This document shows, one piece after another, positions 15,654-23,833 of a DNA stretch of 25,932 nucleotides (the stretch's first letter is position 1; the number at the start of each line of letters is the position of its first letter). The notes under the pieces were generated by a model, which was not told the origin of the DNA, did not search any database, and saw nothing but the letters and a program-made list of their open reading frames with translations. Source of the DNA: JBOFOR01 sp051654865 (lineage in GTDB: Bacteria; Bacillota; Clostridia; Peptostreptococcales; Peptostreptococcaceae); contig JBOFYV010000138.1 of the NCBI GenBank assembly GCA_051654865.1, forward strand, positions 1-25,932, written 5' to 3'. A program made the position numbers and the translations under genes.

Positions 15654-15682
15654 ATTATACGTTTATAAAGTATCTCTGTCTA
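15654..15682 (-). promoter_or_regulatory. Sigma-A promoter of the kdpD-like/kdpE pair
   Basis: TAGACA (15677-15682) and TATAAT (15654-15659) with a 17-nt spacer, 29 bases before the kinase ATG. Five of six -35 bases match consensus and the -10 is perfect. Confidence 0.75.
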
Positions 15683-15728
15683 TAATTTGTTAATATTTGG
15701 ATTTATTTAAAGCTAATAATTATGTACA

Positions 15729-15756
15729 TAAAAAAATAAACCTATAAAATAGGTTT
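15729..15756 (-). terminator. Terminator of the winged-helix/nuclease-like gene
   Basis: AAACCTAT and ATAGGTTT (15738-15745, 15749-15756) form a stem followed by ATTTTTTTA on the minus strand; the stop codon of the gene lies in the 5' arm. Confidence 0.88.
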
Positions 15757-16366
15757 AAATATGTCTAAATAACTTATTTAAATTCATATCTATAAATGCT
15801 ATATCTAAATCTAATCTTTGACTTATTAGATTTTCTTTATTATTATCCCCACTAATAATTAACACTTTAGGTACTTCAAAGAATGGTATTGTAGATTTTT
15901 TTATTTTGTATTCCATATTTTCATATTTTGCTACATTAAACTCATCTTCAACTTGTATATCCACTAAAATTTGTTTAACATCATCATAGCTATCTATATA
16001 TTCTACAAACAAATCATATGTTTCATTATCTACTTTCACATTTCTATAAAATCTTCTTAATTCATATCCCCCAAGCTCTATTTTAATAGCTAAATCTGAG
16101 CCTATTACAACTTTAACTAAATCTTTTCCTTTATACTGTTGGCTTCCATTTAAATAATATACGTATGAGTTGTCCCTATATCCTGAGTAATTAATGTTTA
16201 CAGGATATTTTCTTAGGGTATATTCATTACACATTTTTCTTAAAGTTTTTTTAAATGGCTTTCTTCCATATTTTTTTCTGCCTCCAAAAACTTTGCCAAC
16301 TTGACTCTCTGTCATACATCTAACTCTGCTTATTAATATTAATATGTCTTTTTCTATTCCCATCAT
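15755..16366 (-). CDS. Winged-helix protein with a possible PD-(D/E)XK-like C-terminal domain
   Basis: A 203-residue cytoplasmic protein of uncertain family. The N-terminal third (EKDILILISRVRCMTESQVG, then KTLRKMCNEYTLRKYP) reads like a winged helix of the replication-relaxation kind. The C-terminal half has a strand-rich pattern (ETYDLFVEYI, QILVDIQVEDEFNVAKYENM, PKVLIISGD) that recalls a degenerate restriction-endonuclease-like core; the usual E-x-K reads D-I-Q here, so activity is doubtful. It is a single-gene unit between terminators at 15738-15756 and 16477-16515. AGAGGTG lies about 10 nt before the first ATG. I do not recognise a known gene. Confidence 0.75.
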   Translation of the reverse strand: MMGIEKDILILISRVRCMTESQVGKVFGGRKKYGRKPFKKTLRKMCNEYTLRKYPVNINYSGYRDNSYVYYLNGSQQYKGKDLVKVVIGSDLAIKIELGGYELRRFYRNVKVDNETYDLFVEYIDSYDDVKQILVDIQVEDEFNVAKYENMEYKIKKSTIPFFEVPKVLIISGDNNKENLISQRLDLDIAFIDMNLNKLFRHI

Positions 16367-16474
16367 TTTGTCTATTCACCTCTGAGTTATTTTATTATGT
16401 CTTGTTATAATAGTAATATATTAATTTAGGAATAGAAAATTTCCACATTTTGTACATTTTTTTATAGCCATATA

Positions 16475-16519
16475 TAAAAAAAGCTATGACTTTGCTTTAT
16501 GCAAGGTCATAGCTTTTTA
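16475..16519. terminator. Strong bidirectional hairpin ending the large membrane-protein gene
   Basis: AAGCTATGACTTTGC and GCAAGGTCATAGCTT form a 15-bp stem (one G-T pair) with a 5-nt loop, flanked by A7 and T5 runs. It lies just past the stop at 16524 of the minus-strand gene. Confidence 0.92.
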
Positions 16520-16523
16520 ATTA

Positions 16524-18215
16524 TTATTCAGTAGTTGGTTGTTCTGTTGGTTGTTCTGTTGGTTGTTCCGCTTCTTGTGGTTTAGAATTAGTAGGTATAT
16601 TATTGATATTTAAATTATCAAATTCAATTATATCTACTACGCCTTTTTCACCCTTTTGATATGATACTTTTACTTTATCTCCAGCTACTGTTAGTGGTAA
16701 TTCTGTAGATACTTTTGAAGTAGAGTTAAATATTAATCCATCCTTAGTATCTAGTGTTAGATAATAGAATGTATTTCCTCCACTTACATCTTGACTAATT
16801 CTTGAAATTACACCTTCTACAATTTCTGTATTAGAATCATTTTCAAGCTTTATAGTATTACCTTTTGAAGATAATGCTTCTCTATAGCTTCTTAAAGCCT
16901 CTTCTTTAGTTTCTCCTAGACCTAATACACTAAAATCTTCAACTGATACAAACGCCACCATTTTAACAAGTCCTGCTTTATCCTTTAATGACGAAACATA
17001 TGTAGGTTTTCCTAATATATTGTACATTACTGGGAATGTAGCTTGGTAATTCTTTTCTTGTACTTTACCTTCAGCTGATGTCATTGCTGCTGTTTCTGTT
17101 GCTCCTGGCTGCTTATATAGTTTAGCTTCTTTAGTTCTAGTGTCTACTAACATAAATCCTATTGTAGATTCATCTGAACCTGCTGAAGTTATACCTGTGT
17201 ACCAGTATGATTTTCCATCACTTCCATATACTAAAGAAGTTCCTTCAGTTGAAACTAATACTCCTTCTTCAGATATTACAGAGTTTAAGAATCCTTTTAT
17301 GTATAGTCCCCAATCATTTATTTGGTTTACTACTATACTTTCAGGTTGTATTCTATCTATCCATTTTGGAGCATCTTTTATAGAGTATCTATTCGTTTCT
17401 CCTGTTTGTGCATCTACTGTAGCTACTCCTACAACATTAGCGCCGTTATATCCTATTTTATGGTCATATAAACTTATTACCCAGTATGGTCTTCCTTCAT
17501 CATTTATTTCTAATGAAAACTCAGTCATACCTACATTTACAAGTCCATTTACATAAGCATGTCTATGAAGGTCTTGAAGTAAATATGCTTCTGGTTGATA
17601 AACTATTTTTATAGGTTTACCGTCTATATCTTGAACTAGTCTAACATCTTGAGGATTGCTTGCAGATACCATTACATAACCTGAAGTACCCTCTCTATTT
17701 GTTGCCCATTTTATTATATCTCTATGTACAAGTGGTGCTACCCAGTATAATTCTCCATCTACACTTTGTATATGGAATTTACCAAGTTTTGCTACACTTC
17801 CAAGTGCTGGGTCTTCTCCTAATTTCTTGTCCCCTAACTTCATTGCCATATCTTCGTCAACTAAACGAATTTCATTTACACTTACTGGACTTACATCCTC
17901 AGTAAATTGGCTTTCTTTTACTTCTCCTATTAAATTTCTATATGCTTTTGAATGTAATATTGGAGATGAAGATACAAATGGAGCTGCTATACTATAAATT
18001 ATTAATACTATAGCTATTGAAAAATTATATTTGGCTATTTTAGATGTTTTTTCTCCTCTATCCAACATCATATCTAGTACTCCTGCTATACCAAAGAATA
18101 TTATTAGCATAGATATACCAGATAAGAAATCTAATCTTAATACAGGTAGTTTAACAAATGAATATATTGCTATTAGAATAGCTGATATACCATATGTTTT
18201 TAAATATTTTAACAT
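16524..18215 (-). CDS. Large membrane-anchored extracytoplasmic protein of unknown function
   Basis: A 563-residue protein. Three hydrophobic stretches lie in the first 90 residues (ISAILIAIYSFVKLPVL, FLSGISMLIIFFGIAGVLDM, FSIAIVLIIYSIAAPFVSSS); the remaining 470 or so residues are soluble and probably outside the cell. This part has repeating units of beta strands with similar phrases: GELYWVAPLVHR, GRPYWVISLYDHK, GKSYWYTGITSAG, each followed by a stretch such as GYVMVSASNPQDVRLV, VGVATVDAQTGETNRY or IGFMLVDTRTKEAKLY, so at least three tandem modules. A C-terminal OB-like part (VEGVISRISQDVSGGNTFYY) leads to a PTEQ-repeat tail. AAAGGAG lies 6 nt before the ATG. No catalytic motif is visible, and I do not recognise the family. 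Confidence 0.85.
   Translation of the reverse strand: MLKYLKTYGISAILIAIYSFVKLPVLRLDFLSGISMLIIFFGIAGVLDMMLDRGEKTSKIAKYNFSIAIVLIIYSIAAPFVSSSPILHSKAYRNLIGEVKESQFTEDVSPVSVNEIRLVDEDMAMKLGDKKLGEDPALGSVAKLGKFHIQSVDGELYWVAPLVHRDIIKWATNREGTSGYVMVSASNPQDVRLVQDIDGKPIKIVYQPEAYLLQDLHRHAYVNGLVNVGMTEFSLEINDEGRPYWVISLYDHKIGYNGANVVGVATVDAQTGETNRYSIKDAPKWIDRIQPESIVVNQINDWGLYIKGFLNSVISEEGVLVSTEGTSLVYGSDGKSYWYTGITSAGSDESTIGFMLVDTRTKEAKLYKQPGATETAAMTSAEGKVQEKNYQATFPVMYNILGKPTYVSSLKDKAGLVKMVAFVSVEDFSVLGLGETKEEALRSYREALSSKGNTIKLENDSNTEIVEGVISRISQDVSGGNTFYYLTLDTKDGLIFNSTSKVSTELPLTVAGDKVKVSYQKGEKGVVDIIEFDNLNINNIPTNSKPQEAEQPTEQPTEQPTTE
16537..16569 (-). repeat. 12-bp tandem repeat coding PTEQ units
   Basis: The plus-strand unit GGTTGTTCTGTT occurs twice exactly and a third time in part, encoding the tail PTEQPTEQPTEQ. 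Being in frame, copy number can vary by slippage without breaking the gene. Confidence 0.85.
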
Positions 18216-18278
18216 ATTGTACTCCTTTCAATTTAAAATGGTTATTATTACTATTATAACTATAATTTACAAAAAAAT

Positions 18279-18308
18279 AAACACCTCGTATTAATTTACG
18301 AGGTATTT
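18279..18308. terminator. Terminator of the YiiX-like gene
   Basis: ACCTCGTA and TACGAGGT (18283-18290, 18297-18304) form a stem with a 6-nt loop, followed on the minus strand by GTTTATTTTTTT. It lies just past the stop of the YiiX-like hydrolase gene and before the promoter of the next gene. Confidence 0.9.
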
Positions 18309-18310
18309 TT

Positions 18311-18874
18311 CTATGCTTCTACCATTTCATTGAAATAATTATTCTCTTCTAGTCCATATTTAGATAAAAGTCCTTCATATTCTAGAGTTAATTCATCTTT
18401 GTTATAAAAATCATTTGGTCTAACTACATGAGATGGCTTTTCTATAATGTTGATGTCACTCTTTGAAAGCATGTCTGCCACAAAGTTAGAACAAACATAT
18501 TTATAATCCTTTTGTCTAGGTTTATTTATCGATAATCTAACAAGTCCTTTTATATCGTAGTCATATTCATTTCTATTGTTACTTACTTTTTTTATGTTTT
18601 CATTTAGCTTTTCATATTGTGCGTTAGTAACTTCTAAGGAATAAACCCTGCACATTGTATTTTTTCTAATTGCGTATAAGCCTTCATTTATATTTTCTTC
18701 AACAAATCCTGCAAATATTGGAGTCTTAGGATTTAGTCTTCCGAAAGAGTACATAGGCCTTAAATCATCATTCAAAGCTATCGATACATGAGCATATGGG
18801 GTATTACTTATATTTCTTATTAAATAAGATAGAACAGTACCTGTGTAAGTAGTTATTATATATATCTTTTTTAT
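18311..18874 (-). CDS. YiiX/YaeF-type (permuted NlpC/P60) cysteine hydrolase, non-canonical start
   Basis: A 187-residue protein when read from the ATA at 18874. In the permuted papain-like NlpC/P60 fold the catalytic His comes first and the Cys later: here NTPYAHVSIAL (His29) and YKYVCSNFVADML (Cys128). The first ordinary start, TTG at 18775, would lose the first 33 residues including His29 and has no ribosome site. AAGGGGGG (18881-18888) ends 6 nt before ATA 18874, whose reading begins (M)KKIYIITTYTGTVLSYLIRN, a natural N terminus; ATT at 18880 abuts it. An in-frame TAA at 18887-18889 rules out a start farther up. The gene has a fine promoter and terminator, so it is either started at AUA/AUU or has recently lost its ATG. 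Substrate unknown; relatives act on amide or ester bonds of lipids or peptides. Confidence 0.78.
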   Translation of the reverse strand: MKKIYIITTYTGTVLSYLIRNISNTPYAHVSIALNDDLRPMYSFGRLNPKTPIFAGFVEENINEGLYAIRKNTMCRVYSLEVTNAQYEKLNENIKKVSNNRNEYDYDIKGLVRLSINKPRQKDYKYVCSNFVADMLSKSDINIIEKPSHVVRPNDFYNKDELTLEYEGLLSKYGLEENNYFNEMVEA

Positions 18875-18921
18875 ATAAATCCCCCCTTAGTTACATATTT
18901 TATTATAATTTCAACTACAGA

Positions 18922-18950
18922 ATTATAACACGAATGCTTTACTTTTTCAA
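18922..18950 (-). promoter_or_regulatory. Sigma-A promoter of the YiiX-like gene
   Basis: TTGAAA (18945-18950), 17-nt spacer, TATAAT (18922-18927) on the minus strand, with a predicted start about 30 nt before the AAGGGGGG ribosome site. A near-consensus promoter for a gene with no ATG. Confidence 0.85.
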
Positions 18951-19232
18951 TTTTTTATTTCTATTATCTTAATAATATCAGTTTTTATTGTCCTATCATA
19001 TGTCTGTTTATATATCATCTCAAAGCTTTGCAATTACTTATGCTTGCTAACTTCTTTTAGTGTATTAATTTATCAATAATGGTACATATTTAATATAAGA
19101 GTATTATTTAAATTTTATTGATAAAAATAATTACATCTTTATTTTTTTCCAAAATTGCATTAAAATTAATAGTATCTATTATAGCATCCAAATGCTATAT
19201 TTAAAATTTGTTTAAGTGAGAGGTAATTTTAT
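18951..19232 (+). promoter_or_regulatory. Intergenic region with candidate glnS promoter
   Basis: TTGCAT (19155-19160), 16-nt spacer, TATTAT (19177-19182) is a fair plus-strand promoter, giving a leader of about 45 nt. A small dyad, ATAGCAT/ATGCTAT (19181-19198), overlaps its start region and may be an operator or leader hairpin. The part 18951-19150 shows no coding sequence or structure I can name. No T-box (no specifier stem or TGGN antiterminator bulge) is present. Confidence 0.5.
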
Positions 19233-20897
19233 ATGTCGAATGAAACTAATTCATCTAACTTTATAAAAAATATAATTATAAATGATTTAGAAACAGGAAA
19301 ACATGATGGTATAATAACTCGTTTTCCACCTGAGCCAAACGGCTACTTACATATCGGTCATGCTAAAAGTATCTGCCTAAACTTCGGTCTTGCTAAGGAG
19401 TTTAATGGTAAGGTAAATTTAAGATTTGATGATACTAACCCTGTTAAGGAAGATGTAGAGTACGTAAACTCTATAAAAGAAGATGTTGAGTGGTTAGGAT
19501 TTAACTGGAATGATCTATTCTTTGCTTCAGATTATTTTGATGAAATGTACAATAGAGCTGTCTTATTAATAAAAAAGGGGCTAGCTTATGTATGTGAATT
19601 AACACCTGAAGAAATGAGAGAATATCGTGGTACTTTAACTGAACCAGGTAAAGAAAGTCCATACAGAAATAGATCTGTAGAAGAAAACTTAGAACTATTC
19701 GAAAAAATGAAAAACGGAGAATTTAAGGACGGAGAAAAAGTTCTAAGAGCTAAAATAGATATGGCTTCTCCTAACATAAACTTTAGAGATCCAATTATCT
19801 ATAGAATAGCACATGCATCTCACCATAATACTGGTGATAAGTGGTGTATATACCCAATGTATGCTTTTGCTCACCCTATAGAAGATGCTATAGAAGGAAT
19901 AACTCACTCTATATGTACTTTAGAATTCGAAGACCAAAGACCATTATACGATTGGTTTGTTAAAGAATGTGAAATGGAAGCTGTTCCAAGACAAATAGAG
20001 TTTGCTAGACTTAACCTTACAAATACTGTAATGAGTAAGAGAAAATTAAAGCAACTTGTTGATGAAGGTGTAACTGATGGATGGGATGATCCTCGTATGC
20101 CTACTATATCAGGATTTAGAAGAAGAGGATATACTTCAGAAGCTATACGTAACTTCTGCCAAGAAATAGGTGTATCTAAAGCTGATTCTAAAGTTGATAG
20201 TCAAATGTTAGACTTCTTCGTAAGAGAAGACTTACAAGCAAAAGCACCACTTGCTATGGGTGTTGTTAAGCCTTTAAAATTAGTTATAACTAACTATCCA
20301 GAAGGTCAAAGCGAAATGTTAGAAATAGAAAACAATGCTAAGGATGAAACTAAAGGTTCAAGATTAGTTCCATTCTCTAGAGAATTATACATTGAGCAAG
20401 ATGACTTTATGGAAGAACCTGTAAAGAAATACTTCAGACTATTCCCTGGTAACGAAGTTCGTTTAAAAGGTGCATACTTTGTTAAATGTACAGATGTTAT
20501 AAAGGATGAAAACGGAAATGTAGTTGAAGTTCATTGTACTTATGACCCAGAAACTAAGAGTGGTTCTGGATTTACAGGACGTAAAGTTAAAGCTACTATT
20601 CACTGGGTAGAAGCAAACACTGCTCTTCCAGTAGAGTTTAGATTATATGAGCCATTAATATTAGATGATGCACCTGAAAACGAAGGAAAGCACTTCTTAG
20701 AGCAAATAAACCCTAACTCTATGGAAATATTACAAGGCTATGCTGAGCCAACTCAATTAAAAGATGCTAAGTCATTAGATAAGTTCCAATTTGTTAGAAA
20801 TGGATTCTTCTCTGTAGATAGCAAATATACTACAGCTGATAAATTAGTATTAAATAGAGTTGTACCATTAAAGAGCTCTTTCAAACCTGGAAAGTAA
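19233..20897 (+). CDS. glnS: Glutaminyl-tRNA synthetase
   Basis: A 554-residue class I synthetase that charges tRNA-Gln. The HIGH motif lies in PPEPNGYLHIGHAKS (about 33-46) and the KMSKS equivalent is VMSKRKL (266-272). FDDTNPVKEDVEYV and the C-terminal anticodon-binding beta-barrels (from about 340, with TIHWVEANTALPVEFRLYEP) match bacterial GlnRS, not GluRS. Full length. GAGAGG lies about 8 nt before the ATG. Many Firmicutes lack glnS and use GatCAB; its presence is common in Peptostreptococcaceae and other clostridia. Its codon use is richer in C-ending codons (AAC, TTC) than its neighbours, as expected of a highly expressed gene. Single-gene unit. Confidence 0.97.
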   Translation: MSNETNSSNFIKNIIINDLETGKHDGIITRFPPEPNGYLHIGHAKSICLNFGLAKEFNGKVNLRFDDTNPVKEDVEYVNSIKEDVEWLGFNWNDLFFASDYFDEMYNRAVLLIKKGLAYVCELTPEEMREYRGTLTEPGKESPYRNRSVEENLELFEKMKNGEFKDGEKVLRAKIDMASPNINFRDPIIYRIAHASHHNTGDKWCIYPMYAFAHPIEDAIEGITHSICTLEFEDQRPLYDWFVKECEMEAVPRQIEFARLNLTNTVMSKRKLKQLVDEGVTDGWDDPRMPTISGFRRRGYTSEAIRNFCQEIGVSKADSKVDSQMLDFFVREDLQAKAPLAMGVVKPLKLVITNYPEGQSEMLEIENNAKDETKGSRLVPFSRELYIEQDDFMEEPVKKYFRLFPGNEVRLKGAYFVKCTDVIKDENGNVVEVHCTYDPETKSGSGFTGRKVKATIHWVEANTALPVEFRLYEPLILDDAPENEGKHFLEQINPNSMEILQGYAEPTQLKDAKSLDKFQFVRNGFFSVDSKYTTADKLVLNRVVPLKSSFKPGK

Positions 20898-20904
20898 TTA
20901 ACTA

Positions 20905-20940
20905 AAAAGGGATAACATATGTTATCCCTTTTATTATTTT
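20905..20940. terminator. Bidirectional terminator between glnS and the lipid kinase gene
   Basis: AAAAGGGATAACAT and ATGTTATCCCTTTT form a perfect palindromic stem (20905-20932), followed by ATTATTTTT on the plus strand; A/T runs on both sides let it serve both converging genes. Confidence 0.93.
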
Positions 20941-21833
20941 TCTATTTTTTCTAATCCAAGTATTTCTATCTCTTCCTTTATACATTCTATATAAAGAGGA
21001 AAATCAGGGCCTTTTTCTCCATCAATATCAGTTACAAGTTCATCATTACACTCTATAGTTACTTTTTGTGTTGTAAAGTATAATATCTCATCCTCATTAA
21101 TATGTTCTAAATGTTCACCCTTTAATACATTTATAAGTACAGGTATAGACTTTGGTATAGGCATTGCCTTGAATATAATAACATCTAAATATCCATCATC
21201 TATCTGTGATTTGTATGCTAAGTTTAGATTACCTGCTGTTTTTCCATTAAAAACTAACATTAAATACATATCACCATTATAATAAACTTCATTAGAAGTT
21301 ACTTTAATGTTGAACTTTCTTAAATGTACTGCTTCTTCTATTCCTTTTATGTAATATGATATCCTTCCCATATAGTTTTTAAAATCAGGATTAATCTTTT
21401 GAGAAACATCTGTAAACATTCCTGCACTTGCTACATTTATAAAATACTTATCATTGATTTTACCAATATCTATCTTCTTAGGCTTTGAATTTATTATATT
21501 AGTTATCGCCTCTTTTATGTTAGAAGGAAGCTTAAGTGCACTTGCAAAATCATTAGCTGTTCCATACGGTAGTATTCCTATTGGAATTTTAACGTTAAAT
21601 TCCATCATAGCATTTAGTACCATATCTATAGTTCCATCTCCACCAGAAATTAATAAATGGTCATATGTATTATCTATTCCCATTAAAGCTTTACCTATAT
21701 GCTCTTCTTTACAAAGCCTATAGGGAACCACTACATAGTTATTTTCTTGATAAATTTTTATAATATTGTCTAAATTATTTACAATACTTTTTTCTCCTGA
21801 ATTTGGATTGTATATAAGCCTTACTTTTTTCAT
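20934..21833 (-). CDS. Diacylglycerol/lipid kinase, YegS/BmrU type
   Basis: A 299-residue lipid kinase with the DAGK catalytic domain: RLIYNPNSGEKS at the N terminus, LLISGGDGTIDMVLNAM with the nucleotide-binding GGDGT (64-68), and GILPYGTANDFASALKLP. The C-terminal beta-sandwich includes GYLDVIIF and GEKGPDFPLYIE. Such enzymes phosphorylate diacylglycerol or related lipids at the membrane (DgkB returns diacylglycerol from lipoteichoic acid synthesis). The frame runs up to 21890, but the start at 21833 is preferred: AGGAGG lies 4 nt before it and the conserved domain begins there. Last of three genes with the LUD and Fe-S proteins, 37 nt after the LUD stop. Confidence 0.9.
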   Translation of the reverse strand: MKKVRLIYNPNSGEKSIVNNLDNIIKIYQENNYVVVPYRLCKEEHIGKALMGIDNTYDHLLISGGDGTIDMVLNAMMEFNVKIPIGILPYGTANDFASALKLPSNIKEAITNIINSKPKKIDIGKINDKYFINVASAGMFTDVSQKINPDFKNYMGRISYYIKGIEEAVHLRKFNIKVTSNEVYYNGDMYLMLVFNGKTAGNLNLAYKSQIDDGYLDVIIFKAMPIPKSIPVLINVLKGEHLEHINEDEILYFTTQKVTIECNDELVTDIDGEKGPDFPLYIECIKEEIEILGLEKIEK

Positions 21834-21870
21834 TTTGCCTCCTAACTCAGATGCTATATATTTTATTTTT

Positions 21871-22515
21871 TTAATATCCCAAAGTTTCATTTAAGAATAT
21901 AACATGCATTCTATTATCTATTCTTTGTCTCTTTATAACAGTATATTCACAACATATTCTATTTGGGCTAGAACAATCCATACATTCACCTGTAGTGTAA
22001 CAAGGTACATTATTAATTCCTAATCTTCTTGTATTTGCAGGAGCACATATAGATTTATTTCTCTGAATTGCTTCATCTATATTTTTTACTATTTTGTTAA
22101 CTCCAGCTACTACTATTACCTTATCTGGACCATAAAGCATTGCTGCTACTCTGTTACCTCTTCCATCTACATTATATAATTCTCCATTTTCAGTTATAGC
22201 ATTTGTACTTGTAAAATAAGCATCTGCACTAAATGATTTTATATATATTTCTTCTATTTGTTCTGGTGTAAGGTTTTCTTCATATCTATCTAAAAAGTTG
22301 TATTTTTCAGTTCTTAATAAATCTATAACTCCTGTTTCAAATAAAGTCATAGACCCTCCACAACCAACTACGGAACCTTCTTTTACTATACTTTCTATTT
22401 TTTCTAATAACTCTTCTTTATTTTTAACTAGGTAAGAATGTATATTATTTTTTTCTAGTGCTTTCATAGTTTTTTCTAACTTTTTTTCATTTACCCATTC
22501 TACATTTTTGTCCAT
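21871..22515 (-). CDS. LUD-domain protein (lactate-utilisation family, DUF162)
   Basis: A 214-residue protein of the LUD family (LutB/LutC fold). Signatures are VVGCGGSMTLFETGVIDLL, ADAYFTSTNAITENGELYNV, DGRGNRVAAMLYGPDKVIVV and GVNKIVKNIDEAIQR. The Cys-rich stretch near the C terminus (TTGECMDCSSPNRICCEY) has five Cys, which could hold metal or an Fe-S cluster. Family members take part in L-lactate oxidation in the LutABC complex, but stand-alone clostridial members have no proven role. No lutA-like gene is present. GGGGGAGG lies 7 nt before the ATG, and the gene follows an Fe-S protein gene that could supply electrons. Confidence 0.88.
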   Translation of the reverse strand: MDKNVEWVNEKKLEKTMKALEKNNIHSYLVKNKEELLEKIESIVKEGSVVGCGGSMTLFETGVIDLLRTEKYNFLDRYEENLTPEQIEEIYIKSFSADAYFTSTNAITENGELYNVDGRGNRVAAMLYGPDKVIVVAGVNKIVKNIDEAIQRNKSICAPANTRRLGINNVPCYTTGECMDCSSPNRICCEYTVIKRQRIDNRMHVIFLNETLGY

Positions 22516-22570
22516 TTATGTTCCTCCCCCATATAGTTAATAATCACCTTATAATTGTACCATAAATCTA

Positions 22571-23833
22571 TTATTTTTTTGTACTTAGTAATTTATCTAA
22601 GTATGTCGACTTTAATTGTTCATTTGCTAAAGCTCTCTTTGTTGGTTCTAATTTTAGTATACTAGATAGTATAGCCCCCATTGCTCTATGACTTTGAAGT
22701 GCATTGTTATCAAATATAAGATTTGATAATTGACCTTTTTCAATTGCCATTAACACAGATCTATGCACTGAGCTAGATGGTGTTATTATTTTTTCTTTTC
22801 TTTTTAATAACTTTATACTATTTTTATAACAACTTCTAACACAAACACCACATCCTAAACATCTTTCTTTGTCTATTATAGTAGTAGTTTTGTCCTTGTC
22901 TTTAACTTGGCTTATAGCATCTATTGGACATACTTTTACACATTTACCACAGTTAACACATGTATCATAATTTATATCCGGTATAAAACTAGTAGTTTGA
23001 ACTGGATGTAAATTCCCAAACTTTTTAGCTGCTACTAATGCCTCGCAGCAACATCCACAACAATTACATATAAAGTTTACCCCACTTCTTACATTCTCTC
23101 CACACTGAACTAAGTTATGTTCATAAGCCTCATGTAAAAGTTCCTTACATTCTGATGCATCTATTCTTCTTGCAAAGTCATTATTTATTAGTGAATTTGC
23201 AGTTCCATTAAAAGTCATACAAATATCCATAGGTGCATCGCAAGCTTTACCTACATGCTGCATTCTATGCCTACAATAACACATACTAACACCTATATGT
23301 TTTGCTTCATCTATTATATGAGTTGCCCTTTCATAGTCTAATATAGTTACTTCATTGTCATTTGATAAAACTTCTTCTTGTACATATATTCTACCTAGCT
23401 TTGTTTCTGCAGAGTAAAATAAATCCTTTATGAAATCTTCTTCAACGCTTATATACTGGTAATAAAGTTCTGCTAATAGCTTTTGATCTATGTCATTTCT
23501 AGTTCTCATCATAGCAAATTCAAAAAATCCTGCCATTGGAGGCGGTAATATATACTGCTTTCCTTCTTCATCTCCTATATCAAGTATTAATGCTTTTTTT
23601 GCTAATCCATCTAAAATTTTATATGCTTCACTTTCACTCACACTCCAAATTTTAGCTGCAGTCTTTACTTTAAAGGCTTTTATTGGTAATTGTGCTACTA
23701 ATTCAGCTTCTTTTTCTGTAAACAGTACACTTAATATTTGATATAAGGTTTTCGATGGAGGAACACCTTGAGGAAATTTATTTAATCTTTCTTCTAGGCT
23801 TTTGTACGCTTGTTTTACATTTATATGAGACAT
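22571..23833 (-). CDS. HTH and 4Fe-4S ferredoxin-domain protein
   Basis: A 420-residue protein. The N-terminal third (about 25-95) reads as a winged helix (KVKTAAKIWSVSESEAYKIL, then GLAKKALILD), giving a regulator-like front. A Cys-rich middle (SMCYCRHRMQHVGKACDAP, FICNCCGCCCEAL) precedes two classical 4Fe-4S motifs, CVNCGKCVKVCP and CLGCGVCVRSC, at about 290-345. Such HTH-ferredoxin proteins are common in clostridia and usually annotated 4Fe-4S binding protein; the role is unknown, maybe redox sensing or electron transfer. Two in-frame ATGs lie 6 nt apart: the one at 23833 has GGGGG at a normal 6-nt spacing, the one at 23839 abuts it. First gene of an operon with the LUD protein (55-nt gap) and lipid kinase. 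Confidence 0.88.
   Translation of the reverse strand: MSHINVKQAYKSLEERLNKFPQGVPPSKTLYQILSVLFTEKEAELVAQLPIKAFKVKTAAKIWSVSESEAYKILDGLAKKALILDIGDEEGKQYILPPPMAGFFEFAMMRTRNDIDQKLLAELYYQYISVEEDFIKDLFYSAETKLGRIYVQEEVLSNDNEVTILDYERATHIIDEAKHIGVSMCYCRHRMQHVGKACDAPMDICMTFNGTANSLINNDFARRIDASECKELLHEAYEHNLVQCGENVRSGVNFICNCCGCCCEALVAAKKFGNLHPVQTTSFIPDINYDTCVNCGKCVKVCPIDAISQVKDKDKTTTIIDKERCLGCGVCVRSCYKNSIKLLKRKEKIITPSSSVHRSVLMAIEKGQLSNLIFDNNALQSHRAMGAILSSILKLEPTKRALANEQLKSTYLDKLLSTKK

Noticed and set aside
18951..19232. T-box leader for glnS
   Set aside because: No T-box sequence, specifier stem or terminator/antiterminator pair is seen, and the predicted leader is only about 45 nt.
21834..21890. Longer lipid kinase starting at 21890
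   Set aside because: It would overlap the LUD gene by 20 nt without a ribosome site, while AGGAGG stands 4 nt before 21833 where the conserved domain begins.
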